A stretch of DNA of 64,000 bases. It comes from Nitrospira japonica (GTDB taxonomy: Bacteria; Nitrospirota; Thermodesulfovibrionia; UBA6902). Numbering within the stretch: position 1 is the first letter of the stretch; each line of letters starts with the position of its first letter. The stretch covers positions 1 through 64,000 of the forward strand of contig DYJL01000010.1 in the NCBI GenBank assembly GCA_020723105.1, read 5' to 3'. Shown here piece after piece: positions 45,284-53,545 of this stretch. The position numbers and the translations under genes were made by a program. Under the pieces are notes generated by a model that was not told the origin of the DNA, made no database searches, and saw only the letters and a program-made list of their open reading frames with translations.

Positions 45284-45697
45284 ATGAAAAAATACGAACA
45301 GCTTGATATCTCAGGAGATGCTGGCCTCAAAATATGGGGTGAAACTCTGGAGGGGCTTTTTGCGAATGCAGCAGAAGGGATGAGTGAATTAATTACAGAC
45401 GTTGCAGAGGTAGAGGGAACAGAGGAGAGGGAAGTGGTCCTGACCGCAGACAGCAATGAAGACCTACTGATTCAGTGGCTTAATGAGTTGATTTTCTTTT
45501 TCGATACATACGATTTTATTGGCAAACGGTTTGATATCAGTCTGAAAAATAATATGCTGAAAGCAAAAATCTCAGGCGGCAGGCATAATCCGGCAATTAA
45601 CGAAAGCCGCCTCCTCATCAAAGCTGCCACATATCACGGGCTGTCTCTTAAGAGAGATAATTTACAGTGGGAGGCTGTGGTGATATTTGATATATAA
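45284..45697 (+). CDS. Archease
   Basis: The 137-residue protein shows the archease pattern: LDISGDAGLKIWGETLEGLF near residue 6 with the Ca/metal-binding Asp, EDLLIQWLNELIFFFDTYDF near 59, and a C-terminal AATYHGLSLKRDN with Asp/Ile end. Archease speeds guanylylation and turnover of RtcB. The next gene is rtcB, so the pair forms a tRNA/RNA ligation module. The ATG has GGAGC nearby, a weak ribosome site. Confidence 0.9.
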   Translation: MKKYEQLDISGDAGLKIWGETLEGLFANAAEGMSELITDVAEVEGTEEREVVLTADSNEDLLIQWLNELIFFFDTYDFIGKRFDISLKNNMLKAKISGGRHNPAINESRLLIKAATYHGLSLKRDNLQWEAVVIFDI

Positions 45698-45698
45698 A

Positions 45699-45740
45699 AG
45701 ATAGGGTGTAGGGGATAGGGAGTAGGGGGCAAGTGAGAAG
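45699..45740. repeat. G-rich tandem tract between archease and rtcB
   Basis: The sequence runs GATAGGGTGTAGGGGATAGG, then GAGTAGGGGGCAAGTGAGAA. Its GGGAGTAGGG and GGGGCAAG parts occur again, on the opposite strand, inside the cobalamin fusion gene (62390-62416). So one repeat family occurs both outside and inside genes. Confidence 0.7.
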
Positions 45741-45825
45741 AAGCAAATACTTGAACCCTGTTAATCATACAAACAATCACCTATAATTAGGTTAACACCA
45801 TGAAGATTGAGACAGGAAATACGTA

Positions 45826-47271
45826 ATGACTATCGAAGGGTTGCATAGAATTGACAGTACAAGGCTTGAAGTCCCGAAGGGCTACAAGCCTGGCATGCGC
45901 ACCAACGGGATTATCTACGTTGACGAAGTTCTTGAGAAAGAGCTTGAGAAGGATTCCATAGAACAGGTCGCCAATGTTGCAACGTTGCAGGGGATTGTGG
46001 GTTCATCAATTGCAATGCCGGATATTCATACGGGTTATGGATTCAGCATAGGAGGTGTGGCGGCCTTTGATTTAAAAGAGGGGATTATTTCTCCAGGAGG
46101 CGTGGGCTATGATATCAACTGCGGGGTAAGGTTATTAAGGACTAACCTTGAAAAGGTAGATGTTATCCCAAAAATAAAAGAACTGATAGAAAATTTTTAC
46201 AGGGACATCCCAACAGGCGTGGGCTCAAAGGGCAAACTGCGGCTGAATGCAGATGAACACAGGAAAGTCCTGGTGCAGGGTGCCCGCTGGGCTGTGGAGC
46301 AGGGCTTTGGGGAAAAAGAAGACCTCCAGCATACTGAATCACATGGATGCATTGAGGGCGCAGACCCTGATCTGATAAGCGACAAGGCTTATGAACGGGG
46401 AAGGTCCCAGCTTGGCACTCTCGGCTCCGGAAACCATTTTACAGAAATACAGTATGTTGATGAAATATACGATGAAGCAGTTGCCAATGCTCTCGGCTTG
46501 TTTAACAGACAGATTACAGTGATGATTCATACAGGCTCGCGCGGTTTTGGACATCAGGTATGCACAGACTTTCTTGAGATAATGCAAAAAGCTGTGCATA
46601 AATACAACATCAATCTGCCGGACCGGGAACTTGCATGTGCGCCTTTTGAAAGTCCGGAGGCCCGGGATTATCTTGCTTCCATGAGGGCTGCTGCAAATTT
46701 CGCATGGGCCAACAGGCAATTCATTATGCACTGGGTAAAGGAATCTTTCATGAATATTTTCAGGACCGGGCCCGGTACCATTGGCATGGGCCTAATATAC
46801 GATGTAGCGCATAATATTGCCAAAATCGAAGAACATACTGTAAAGGGACAGAAAAGAAAGCTTGTTGTACATCGTAAGGGCGCAACAAGGTCCTTCCCTC
46901 CAGGACATCCTGAACTTCCTGAGGCATATAAACATATGGGCCAACCTGTTATAATACCAGGCGATATGGGCCGGGCCTCTTTTGTCCTAATTGGAACAGA
47001 AAGAGGGATGCAGGAATCATTTGGCTCCACATGCCACGGCGCTGGAAGATTGATGTCCAGACATCAGGCTATTAAGAGGGCCAAGGGCCGTGCGATCTGG
47101 AGAGAGATGGAAGATAAGGGCATCATTGTGAGATCTGCCGGCAGGGCGACGCTTGCTGAGGAAATGCCGGAGGCGTATAAAGATGTCGAAAATGTTGTGG
47201 ATGTGGTTCATCATGCAGGACTATCAAGAAAAGTAGCAAGACTAAGGCCTCTCGGAGTGATAAAAGGATAA
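45826..47271 (+). CDS. rtcB: RNA-splicing ligase RtcB
   Basis: RtcB joins 2',3'-cyclic phosphate and 5'-OH RNA ends using GTP and Mn. The 481-residue protein has GFSIGGVAAFDLKEGIISPG near residue 70, the catalytic metal cysteine in GYDINCGVRLL near 98, GSGNHFTEIQYVD near 201, IHTGSRGFGHQVC near 234 and the GMP-attachment His region in FGSTCHGAGR near 404. Length is standard. It is paired with archease upstream and runs into mqnA with a 4-bp gap. Confidence 0.95.
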   Translation: MTIEGLHRIDSTRLEVPKGYKPGMRTNGIIYVDEVLEKELEKDSIEQVANVATLQGIVGSSIAMPDIHTGYGFSIGGVAAFDLKEGIISPGGVGYDINCGVRLLRTNLEKVDVIPKIKELIENFYRDIPTGVGSKGKLRLNADEHRKVLVQGARWAVEQGFGEKEDLQHTESHGCIEGADPDLISDKAYERGRSQLGTLGSGNHFTEIQYVDEIYDEAVANALGLFNRQITVMIHTGSRGFGHQVCTDFLEIMQKAVHKYNINLPDRELACAPFESPEARDYLASMRAAANFAWANRQFIMHWVKESFMNIFRTGPGTIGMGLIYDVAHNIAKIEEHTVKGQKRKLVVHRKGATRSFPPGHPELPEAYKHMGQPVIIPGDMGRASFVLIGTERGMQESFGSTCHGAGRLMSRHQAIKRAKGRAIWREMEDKGIIVRSAGRATLAEEMPEAYKDVENVVDVVHHAGLSRKVARLRPLGVIKG

Positions 47272-47275
47272 TGCA

Positions 47276-48103
47276 TTGAAAAACGAAAAACTTAAAATAG
47301 GCAGGATTCCCTACGCAAATTTTTTCCCGATTTTTCATTATTTCGATACAGGGCGCAATAATTCTGCATATAAATTTGTCAAGGGCGTGCCCTCAAAACT
47401 TAACAAAATGCTTCGGGAAGGCCAACTCGATATCAGTCCGTCTTCTTCTATAGAATTTCTCAGGAACAAAGATAAATATCTTGTCCTTCCCTGGTTTTCA
47501 GTCAGCTCCTCAGGCTATATCAACAGTATCCTGCTATTTTCAAAATATCCCATACAACAACTGGAGGGGAAAACCATCGCAGTGTCTTCAGAGTCCGAGA
47601 CTTCCACAGCCCTTTTGAAAATTATCCTCAAAGAGTTCCTGTCACTGAAATGCAGGTTCAAACCAGTGCGCCAGCGAAGCGTTAAAAATATTCTTTCTTC
47701 CTTTTCCGCAGTGCTCCATATCGGCGATACGGCAATGAGAGAAGCAAAAAAAGTAGAGTCAAGACTTGACTCTAACCTCTTAACTACTGACTCTGTTTTC
47801 GTTTACGATCTTGGTGAATTATGGGATAAATACACGGGACTTCCATTCGTATTTGCCTTATGGATAGTAAGGAAACAGGCTGCTGAAGAGAAGAAAGAAC
47901 TTGTCAGAAAAATTTCCTCCGACTTACTCAGGGCCAAGAAATATGCAAGCAAAAGATTTCCGATGATAGCCAAAGATGCGCCGCAAAGAAAATGGCTCAG
48001 TGAAAAAGAACTCGTTGCTTACTGGAAGACAATTTCCTACGACTTTACCGAGAAACACCTTGAGGGCCTCAGGCTGTTTGAGAAGTACGCAAAGAAGTTG
48101 TAA
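47276..48103 (+). CDS. mqnA: Chorismate dehydratase (futalosine menaquinone pathway)
   Basis: MqnA removes water from chorismate to give 3-enolpyruvylbenzoate, the first step of futalosine-route menaquinone synthesis. The 275-residue protein has the periplasmic-binding-like fold: LKIGRIPYANFFPIFHYFD near residue 5, ISPSSSIEFLRN near 60, TIAVSSESETSTALLKIIL near 101. The start is TTG (47276); an ATG at 47271 reads only two codons before a stop. Its AAAGGA ribosome site lies in the end of rtcB. The rest of the pathway (mqnB-E) is not in the window, but the polyprenyl synthase at 9.8 kb would supply the side chain. Confidence 0.85.
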   Translation: MKNEKLKIGRIPYANFFPIFHYFDTGRNNSAYKFVKGVPSKLNKMLREGQLDISPSSSIEFLRNKDKYLVLPWFSVSSSGYINSILLFSKYPIQQLEGKTIAVSSESETSTALLKIILKEFLSLKCRFKPVRQRSVKNILSSFSAVLHIGDTAMREAKKVESRLDSNLLTTDSVFVYDLGELWDKYTGLPFVFALWIVRKQAAEEKKELVRKISSDLLRAKKYASKRFPMIAKDAPQRKWLSEKELVAYWKTISYDFTEKHLEGLRLFEKYAKKL

Positions 48104-48108
48104 TCTGT

Positions 48109-48939
48109 TTAAAACGCATACGTCAGGTTGGCAATGCCGACCATAATCTGGGTCTTGCTGTAAGGGAAGACAACTTCGGTAATTGTGCTGTTTGCATTCA
48201 TATTCCTTTTTACTTCGCTTTCATCGAGAAGGATAAGGGTATAGCTGCCGCCCAGATAAAAATTTATATTCTTTGAAATCTCCCGCATTATGCCAGCGCC
48301 GGCATCAAGGCAGGTGCCATTTGTATCAAACTGGATTCCCTCAAATTTGCTGTTTCTTACCTGCCCGGCAGGATAATAAGCATATGCAGCCCTGCCGTCA
48401 AGCGCCCAGGAGCCGAATTTATACCCGGCACCTGCTCCTCCTCCGATCCGCCATAAGCTGAAGTCTTCGGTTACCTTGCCATTGGCTGGAATTCCTCTTT
48501 CCATAAATCTGTTTCTGGCAAAATGAATTCCGTCCCACCCTCCTGATGCATAAAGCCTGTAATAAAAATTGTCTATATTGTTTTTATAACCGAATCTGAG
48601 GTCGTAGAATTGTCCGAATATCTTTAAATCATTTGTCTGAAACTCTGCACTGGTTTCAGTGTGTTTTTCGTCATTCGTTAAACTCAGGGTAAAGTCAGTG
48701 ACAAGGCCTATGAAGAAATTGGCTGGCTTGACGGGTGAATATTCTCCGGATACTCCGAAGATAAAAGCGCCAAGAGACGCATCTGACTTGCGGTCTGTTC
48801 CCAGGGCGTCAGAGTGTTCTTCATATTTTATAACGCCGTATCCGCCGTGCATACCCATGCCAAAATTGCCTGCGTGAACCATAGCGCCAGGCAATGCTGT
48901 CAATAATAATGCAAGTATCAAGATAATCTTTTTGAGCAA
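48109..48939 (-). CDS. Outer-membrane beta-barrel protein
   Basis: A signal peptide (KKIILILALLLTALPGAMVHA) is followed by an alternating polar/hydrophobic pattern with many Gly and aromatic residues and a terminal phenylalanine (GIANLTYAF), typical of a Bam-assembled barrel of about 250 mature residues. Repeated segments such as VSGEYSPVKPANFFIGLV and YLGGSYTLILLDE look like strands. There is no clear family name. It may be a small porin or an OmpW/OmpA-like barrel. Confidence 0.7.
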   Translation of the reverse strand: MLKKIILILALLLTALPGAMVHAGNFGMGMHGGYGVIKYEEHSDALGTDRKSDASLGAFIFGVSGEYSPVKPANFFIGLVTDFTLSLTNDEKHTETSAEFQTNDLKIFGQFYDLRFGYKNNIDNFYYRLYASGGWDGIHFARNRFMERGIPANGKVTEDFSLWRIGGGAGAGYKFGSWALDGRAAYAYYPAGQVRNSKFEGIQFDTNGTCLDAGAGIMREISKNINFYLGGSYTLILLDESEVKRNMNANSTITEVVFPYSKTQIMVGIANLTYAF

Positions 48940-48958
48940 CTCAGGTTCCCTTCATTCT

Positions 48959-50038
48959 TTATCTCTGCAGCGCTTCTGCAACTGCTTTATGAACGATTTC
49001 CCCTCTGCAGGTATTTAAGGCAGTTCTTAGAGAATGGCCTGCTTTTACAGAAAGATCCAGTCCGTTATCAGCAAGTATTTTTATATATTCGATAGTTGCT
49101 GCAGTGAGCGCCAAGGTTGAAGATCGGGGATATGCGCCAGGCATATTTGCAACTGTATAGTGAATAATCCCGTCTACTGTATATGTTGGATTATTGTGTG
49201 TTGCAGGCCTTGTGGTTTCGATACATCCCCCCTGATCTACCGAGACATCAACAATTACAGCGCCCTTCTTCATCTTTGATACGAGCTCTCTTGAAATCAG
49301 TTTTGGCGTTTTTGAACCTGTAACATATACAGCGCCAATCAATACATCGGCTCTGATAGTTTCTGTTTCTATATTTTCTGCCGTAGCAGGGAGGGTTTTT
49401 ACATGCCCCTTATACATTTCATCTATCTGCTTTAGTTTCTCCGCGCCTCTGTTTATAACTGTAACTTGCGCGCCCATTCCGCTGGCAATTTTCAGGGCGT
49501 TCATGCCAACAACACCAGCCCCCAATATAAGAACCTGTGCAGGAGAAACACCTTCAGCCCCTGTTAAGAGCAGGCCTTCGCCGCCATGAATTTTCTGCAG
49601 ATAAAATGCAGCAATAAAAGGCGCCATCCTGCCGGCAATTTCACTCATGGGCTTAAGGAGCGGCAAGGTGTTGTTTGCTTCAAGTGTCTCATAGGCAAAA
49701 CCGGTGATGTTTTTCTGTAATAAGATTTTTGCAAGTTCCGGGTTGGAGGCCAGGTGAAGGAATGTAAATAAGGCCTGCCCCTCATGAAAAAGATGAAATT
49801 CTTCAGGCAGCGGCTCTTTGACTTTTACGATAAGTTCTGAAGTATGAAACAGATTTTTCCTGTCGGATATTTCAGCGCCTGCCAATTGATAATCCTCATC
49901 AGCGAAACCACTTTCAGCGCCTGCTGATTGTTCAACGATTATACGGTGGCCGCCTTTAGCAAGTTCTTTAACTCCTGCCGGGGTTATGCCCACCCTGTAT
50001 TCATGTTCTTTTATTTCCTTTGGAACCCCTACGATCAT
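48959..50038 (-). CDS. ald: Alanine dehydrogenase
   Basis: It interconverts alanine and pyruvate plus ammonia with NAD. The 359-residue protein has GVPKEIKEHEYRVGITPAGV at the start, the catalytic lysine in ELIVKVKEPLPEE near residue 72, FTFLHLASN with catalytic His near 95, the NAD motif ILGAGVVGMNALKIASGMGA near 172 and VDQGGCIETTRPATH near 268. Length is a few residues short of average. It begins 2 bp after the 111-residue gene upstream, so the two are very likely co-translated. Confidence 0.94.
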   Translation of the reverse strand: MIVGVPKEIKEHEYRVGITPAGVKELAKGGHRIIVEQSAGAESGFADEDYQLAGAEISDRKNLFHTSELIVKVKEPLPEEFHLFHEGQALFTFLHLASNPELAKILLQKNITGFAYETLEANNTLPLLKPMSEIAGRMAPFIAAFYLQKIHGGEGLLLTGAEGVSPAQVLILGAGVVGMNALKIASGMGAQVTVINRGAEKLKQIDEMYKGHVKTLPATAENIETETIRADVLIGAVYVTGSKTPKLISRELVSKMKKGAVIVDVSVDQGGCIETTRPATHNNPTYTVDGIIHYTVANMPGAYPRSSTLALTAATIEYIKILADNGLDLSVKAGHSLRTALNTCRGEIVHKAVAEALQR

Positions 50039-50040
50039 GC

Positions 50041-50376
50041 CTAATCAAACTCCGGGAAAACCTTTATCTGAAGATGCTCCCCGTTATCAAGGGGATGCTC
50101 TGCTTTTAATATGCCCCCTTCTACATATGAAAGATTAAAATTTCCGAAGCCTTCCCGTACAAGACTTTTTGCATCGGAAGGGCACCCACCTTCACAGCCG
50201 GCAACTCCCCTGATCATGCGCGGAATAAGTTTTTCTATCCGGAGTCCCTTTATATCCGCTCCCATATTGTTGCCAAAACCAATGACATTTTCTATAAGCT
50301 TGGCCAGGTCAAAACGATGTGCATTCTCGAGGCTGATAGTCAGAGACTTATTCCCTATGATTACATCAATATCCAT
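50041..50376 (-). CDS. Conserved hypothetical protein beside alanine dehydrogenase
   Basis: I do not recognise this 111-residue protein. It has no signal peptide or membrane span. A Cys-rich turn, GCEGGCPSDAKSLV near residue 62, could bind a metal or cofactor. The N-terminus (DVIIGNKSLTISLENAHRFD) and C-terminus (GEHLQIKVFPEFD) look like beta strands. It lies 2 bp upstream of ald and probably shares its transcript; a role in alanine or nitrogen metabolism is only a guess from position. Confidence 0.6.
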   Translation of the reverse strand: MDIDVIIGNKSLTISLENAHRFDLAKLIENVIGFGNNMGADIKGLRIEKLIPRMIRGVAGCEGGCPSDAKSLVREGFGNFNLSYVEGGILKAEHPLDNGEHLQIKVFPEFD

Positions 50377-50456
50377 ATGATATCCTCCTACCCATGTTCA
50401 GAATTCAGCGATTATAATAACAAATTTTAGCCCATAGTATTCATGAATAATATAGA

Positions 50457-51074
50457 CTAATCCCTTTTCAAAAGTATCCCTGTTTCCTTCAGATATTTCT
50501 GGAGTTCCTTGAGCGCCTTCCCTCTGTGGCTTAAGGCATTTTTCTCATCATCACTCATTTCAGCAAAAGTCCTGTTATGTCCTTCCGGATAAAAGAGAGG
50601 GTCGTATCCAAACCCTTTTTTACCCTGCAAAGCTGTTCCTATTTTTCCCTCAGCATATCCCAGAAATGTCTTAATGCTATCTCCGGTTGCCACTGCAATA
50701 CAGCAGACAAAGCGAGCACCCCTCTTATTATCAGGAACTGCCTCCATTGCATGCAGCAGTTTTTTACAATTTGCCGTATCATCTGCATCAGGCCCGGCAT
50801 AACGCGCAGAAAAAATACCCGGCGCATTGTTTAATGCATCAACTTCAAGCCCTGAATCATCAGCAATTGCGGTTAATCCAGTACATGTTGAAATATAACG
50901 GGCCTTTTTAACGGCATTCTCTTCGAATGTATTTCCGTCTTCTTCAACTTCCATACACTGCTGGAAATCATCAGGCGTGAAGATATTGATATCTGTTTGT
51001 GAAATTATTTCACTCAGTATTTTCTTCATCTCTTCAATCTTTTTTTTATTTCTTGTTGCAAGAACGATGTTCAT
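50457..51074 (-). CDS. rdgB: XTP/dITP diphosphatase
   Basis: This Ham1/RdgB enzyme removes non-canonical purine nucleotides (dITP, XTP) from the pool. The 205-residue protein starts with IVLATRNKKKIEEMKKIL and has TAIADDSGLEVDALNNAPGI near residue 67, GIFSARYAG near 87, GFGYDPLFYPEG near 155 and LSHRGKALK near 186. Its ATG overlaps the pdxA stop by 4 bp. Confidence 0.94.
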   Translation of the reverse strand: MNIVLATRNKKKIEEMKKILSEIISQTDINIFTPDDFQQCMEVEEDGNTFEENAVKKARYISTCTGLTAIADDSGLEVDALNNAPGIFSARYAGPDADDTANCKKLLHAMEAVPDNKRGARFVCCIAVATGDSIKTFLGYAEGKIGTALQGKKGFGYDPLFYPEGHNRTFAEMSDDEKNALSHRGKALKELQKYLKETGILLKRD

Positions 51075-52045
51075 AATTTTAACCTTGCTGCCAGTTTTAT
51101 GGCCTCAAGCATGCTTGATGGGTTTGCCTTGTTTTTCCATGCAATATCAAAGCCTGTACCGTGATCAGGCGACGTCCTGATGATCGGCAGTCCTACAGTG
51201 ACATTCACCCCGGTGTCAAAAGCCAGCATCTTAAAAGGTGTTAAACCCTGATCGTGATACATGCAGACAATTATATCAAAGTCACCGTGATAAGCCTTAT
51301 GGAATACCACATCAGGGGGGTAAGGACCTGAAACCTGAAGCCCCTCCGCAAGGGCCTTCTTTATTGCAGGCACAATAAACAAAATTTCTTCTTTCCCGAT
51401 GACTCCTGCTTCTCCGGCGTGAGGATTGAGCCCGGCAACAGCAATATGCGGATTTTTAATTCCAAGCATTCTGGTGCCCTGTTCCGCAAGCCTGATAGTC
51501 CTTGAGACAAGTTTTTTATTTAACTGCTTAGGCACTTCCTTCAAGGCTATGTGTATAGTGCAGAGTATTATCTTTAATTTATTGCTCACAAACATCATTG
51601 CAAAAGCCTTTGTGTTTGTCAGCTCAGCTAAAAGTTCAGTATGCCCCGGCCATGAATAGCCAGCTATTTTGAGGGATTCTTTTGATATGGGAGCGGTTAC
51701 GATTGCCGATACCTCTTTATCTAATGCAAGCTCAACTGCTTTTCTGATATAGCTGACAACAGCCCTGCCGGCGTTTATTGAAGGAAGGCTTTTTTTGAAA
51801 GGTGAGTGTGATTTAATATCAATGATTTCAATTTCCCCGACAGCCGGCCTTGATTTTAAAGGACTTGAAATACGTCTGACTTTGAGCGGAAGTCCTGTCA
51901 GTTTTACCGCATCTTTTATAATTTCTGCGTTGCCAATAACAATAGGCGCACAGTGATTTCTTATATCTGAGCAATACAGCGCCTTCACAATGACTTCAGG
52001 CCCAAGGCCTCCGGGTTCACCCATCGTGATAGCGATTCTTTTCAT
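51071..52045 (-). CDS. pdxA: 4-hydroxythreonine-4-phosphate dehydrogenase
   Basis: PdxA works in DXP-dependent pyridoxal 5'-phosphate synthesis. The 324-residue protein shows ITMGEPGGLGPEVIVKAL at the N-terminus, ITAPISKESLKIAGYSWPGHTEL-like text near residue 121 (metal-binding His in PGHTE), AGLNPHAGEAGVIG near 206 and MYHDQGLTPFKMLAF near 261. Length is standard. Relatives of PdxA act on other 4-phospho acids, but the motifs here fit the classical enzyme. Confidence 0.93.
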   Translation of the reverse strand: MKRIAITMGEPGGLGPEVIVKALYCSDIRNHCAPIVIGNAEIIKDAVKLTGLPLKVRRISSPLKSRPAVGEIEIIDIKSHSPFKKSLPSINAGRAVVSYIRKAVELALDKEVSAIVTAPISKESLKIAGYSWPGHTELLAELTNTKAFAMMFVSNKLKIILCTIHIALKEVPKQLNKKLVSRTIRLAEQGTRMLGIKNPHIAVAGLNPHAGEAGVIGKEEILFIVPAIKKALAEGLQVSGPYPPDVVFHKAYHGDFDIIVCMYHDQGLTPFKMLAFDTGVNVTVGLPIIRTSPDHGTGFDIAWKNKANPSSMLEAIKLAARLKL

Positions 52046-52090
52046 TTGGAGTATTATAGCTTGAAAAAGAAATGGAGTGGTAGGGTTACT

Positions 52091-52483
52091 TCAATTTGAG
52101 GGTAGCGCAATAATTGCGTCTGCCTCTACCTGAACATCGAGGGGCAGTTTTGCAGCCTGAATGGTCGTTCTTGCAGGAGGGTTTTCCGAAAAGTACTTCT
52201 TGTAAACATCATTGAATCTTGCAAAGTCATCCATGTCGGCCAGATAGCAGGTTACCTTTATCACATCTTTTAACCCGGCTCCTGCTTCTTCGGCAATTAT
52301 CCTGACATTATCAAGTACCGACTCAGTTTCTTCTTCGATGGTACCGCGTACTAACTGGCCGGAAGCCGGATCAACAGGGATCTGTCCGGAGAGATACAGC
52401 AATCCATTATGAATAATTGCCTGAGAATAAGGACCTTTTGGGGCTGGCGCTTTATTTGTAAAGAATATTTTTTTTTCTGCCAC
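52091..52483 (-). CDS. ridA: RidA family enamine/imine deaminase
   Basis: RidA hydrolyses reactive 2-aminoacrylate released by PLP enzymes. The 130-residue protein has FTNKAPAPKGPYSQAIIHNG, then YLSGQIPVDPASGQLV near residue 30, VTCYLADMDDFARFNDVY near 84 and the catalytic arginine in NPPARTTIQAAKLPLDV near 106. It is located 45 bp upstream of pdxA, which makes the cofactor (PLP) whose enzymes produce the toxic intermediate. Confidence 0.93.
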   Translation of the reverse strand: MAEKKIFFTNKAPAPKGPYSQAIIHNGLLYLSGQIPVDPASGQLVRGTIEEETESVLDNVRIIAEEAGAGLKDVIKVTCYLADMDDFARFNDVYKKYFSENPPARTTIQAAKLPLDVQVEADAIIALPSN

Positions 52484-52529
52484 GAGTGTTTTTCTTTTAA
52501 GGTGTTACTTGTTCACATCCGCAAAGACT

Positions 52530-52559
52530 AAAAGGGCTGACATCATTGTCAGCCCTTTT
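52530..52559. terminator. Strong bidirectional intrinsic terminator
   Basis: AAAAGGGCTGACA pairs perfectly with TGTCAGCCCTTTT around the loop TCAT, with T-runs on both strands. It ends the small gene at 52569-52646 on the minus strand, 9 bp past its stop, and so separates it from ridA. Confidence 0.85.
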
Positions 52560-52568
52560 GCGTATCAG

Positions 52569-52646
52569 TTACTTTTTCTTTGAAGTCTTTTTTGTTTTTG
52601 CCGGGGCCTTTTTTGTTTTCTTGGTCCCGCATGTTCCGCAACCCAT
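52569..52646 (-). CDS. 25-residue CGT-motif, lysine-rich small protein
   Basis: A short frame begins MGCGTCGTKKTKKA and continues as a run of Lys, Thr, Ala and Pro. The ATG has a near-perfect AAAGGAGGC site 6 bases upstream, and a strong terminator follows the stop within 10 bp, so this is a complete miniature transcription unit. Cys3 and Cys6 in C-G-T-C form a CxxC metal or redox site; the basic tail could contact nucleic acid or membrane. It is divergent from the desulforedoxin-rubrerythrin genes. I do not know its function. Confidence 0.65.
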   Translation of the reverse strand: MGCGTCGTKKTKKAPAKTKKTSKKK

Positions 52647-52706
52647 GTATTAGCCTCCTTTCTCAAGATATATTAATACAAACGGTCACGTATATAATAT
52701 TAACAC

Positions 52707-52734
52707 TTGACTAAAAATTGTCAACTGATAAAAT
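52707..52734 (+). promoter_or_regulatory. Promoter with overlapping TTGAC-N9-GTCAA palindrome
   Basis: TTGACT (52707-52712), 16 bases, then TAAAAT (52729-52734). The -35 box is the left arm of an inverted repeat, TTGAC facing GTCAA (52720-52724), so a dimeric repressor or activator could bind over the promoter. It would drive desulforedoxin and rubrerythrin. Confidence 0.5.
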
Positions 52735-52794
52735 AGATTTTACAAAACAGGACGGTCTCTTAAAATCATAAAACATTTTCATTAAGGAGGCGCA

Positions 52795-52920
52795 ATGGGA
52801 GTCAAAAAAGCTGGTGAGAATTACAGATGCAATATATGCGGCAATGAAGTAATGGTAACCAAAGCCGGTGGTGGAGAACTCGTATGTTGCGGCGAGCCGA
52901 TGGAAAAAATATCCGAATAG
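52795..52920 (+). CDS. Desulforedoxin-like FeS4 protein
   Basis: This 41-residue protein ([20 protein letters not shown] and onward) has the desulforedoxin pattern CNICGNE ... ELVCCGEPM: two Cys pairs (CxxC and CC) that bind one Fe in an FeS4 centre. It corresponds to the N-terminal domain of desulfoferrodoxin but ends right after it. Such proteins pass electrons in superoxide or peroxide reduction. AAGGAGG is 6 bases before the ATG, and rubrerythrin follows after 11 bp. Confidence 0.9.
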   Translation: MGVKKAGENYRCNICGNEVMVTKAGGGELVCCGEPMEKISE

Positions 52921-52931
52921 GAGGTTGTAGC

Positions 52932-53510
52932 ATGGCAAAATCAATCAAGGGAACCATGACTGAACAGAACCTCTTGAAGGCCTTCGCAGGTGAGTCGCAG
53001 GCCCGCAACAGGTATACATATTTTGCAAGCGTTGCAAAAAAAGAGGGCTATGAACAGATTGCGGCTTTCTTTCTCGAGACTGCAGAAAATGAGAAAGAGC
53101 ATGCGAAGGTGTTTTTTAAATATCTTGAGGGAGGAGATCTGGAAATTACTGCAGCGTATCCAGCCGGTATAATCGGGAATACGGTTGAAAATCTTAATCA
53201 TGCTGCAGCCGGTGAAAATCTCGAGTGGACCACTATCTATGCGGATTTTGAGAAGACCGCAGCAAATGAAGGGTTTCCCGAGATTGCAGAATCTTTTAAA
53301 CAGATTTCAAAGGTTGAGAGATTCCACGAATCCAGATACAGAAAACTGGCAGCCAATATAAAAGGGGGATATGTTTTTAGGAAACCTGACTCCACAAAGT
53401 GGCATTGCAGAAATTGCGGTTATATTTTTGAAAGTGCTGAGGCGCCAGCAGAATGTCCTGCCTGTACACATCCGCAGGCTTACTATGAAGTGCTGGCTGA
53501 GAATTATTAA
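52932..53510 (+). CDS. Rubrerythrin
   Basis: Rubrerythrin reduces hydrogen peroxide in anaerobes. The 192-residue protein has a ferritin-like di-iron domain (NLLKAFAGESQARNRYTYFA, ETAENEKEHAKVFFKYL, FPEIAESFKQISKVERFHESR) and a C-terminal rubredoxin domain (WHCRNCGYIFESAEAPAECP, then ACTHP) with the four Fe-binding cysteines. Start 52932 follows GGAGG by 7 bases. With desulforedoxin it forms an oxygen-defence operon, supporting an anaerobic lifestyle. Confidence 0.95.
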   Translation: MAKSIKGTMTEQNLLKAFAGESQARNRYTYFASVAKKEGYEQIAAFFLETAENEKEHAKVFFKYLEGGDLEITAAYPAGIIGNTVENLNHAAAGENLEWTTIYADFEKTAANEGFPEIAESFKQISKVERFHESRYRKLAANIKGGYVFRKPDSTKWHCRNCGYIFESAEAPAECPACTHPQAYYEVLAENY

Positions 53511-53545
53511 GAGACGTTAAGCGGGAAAGCAGATATCCATAGATT

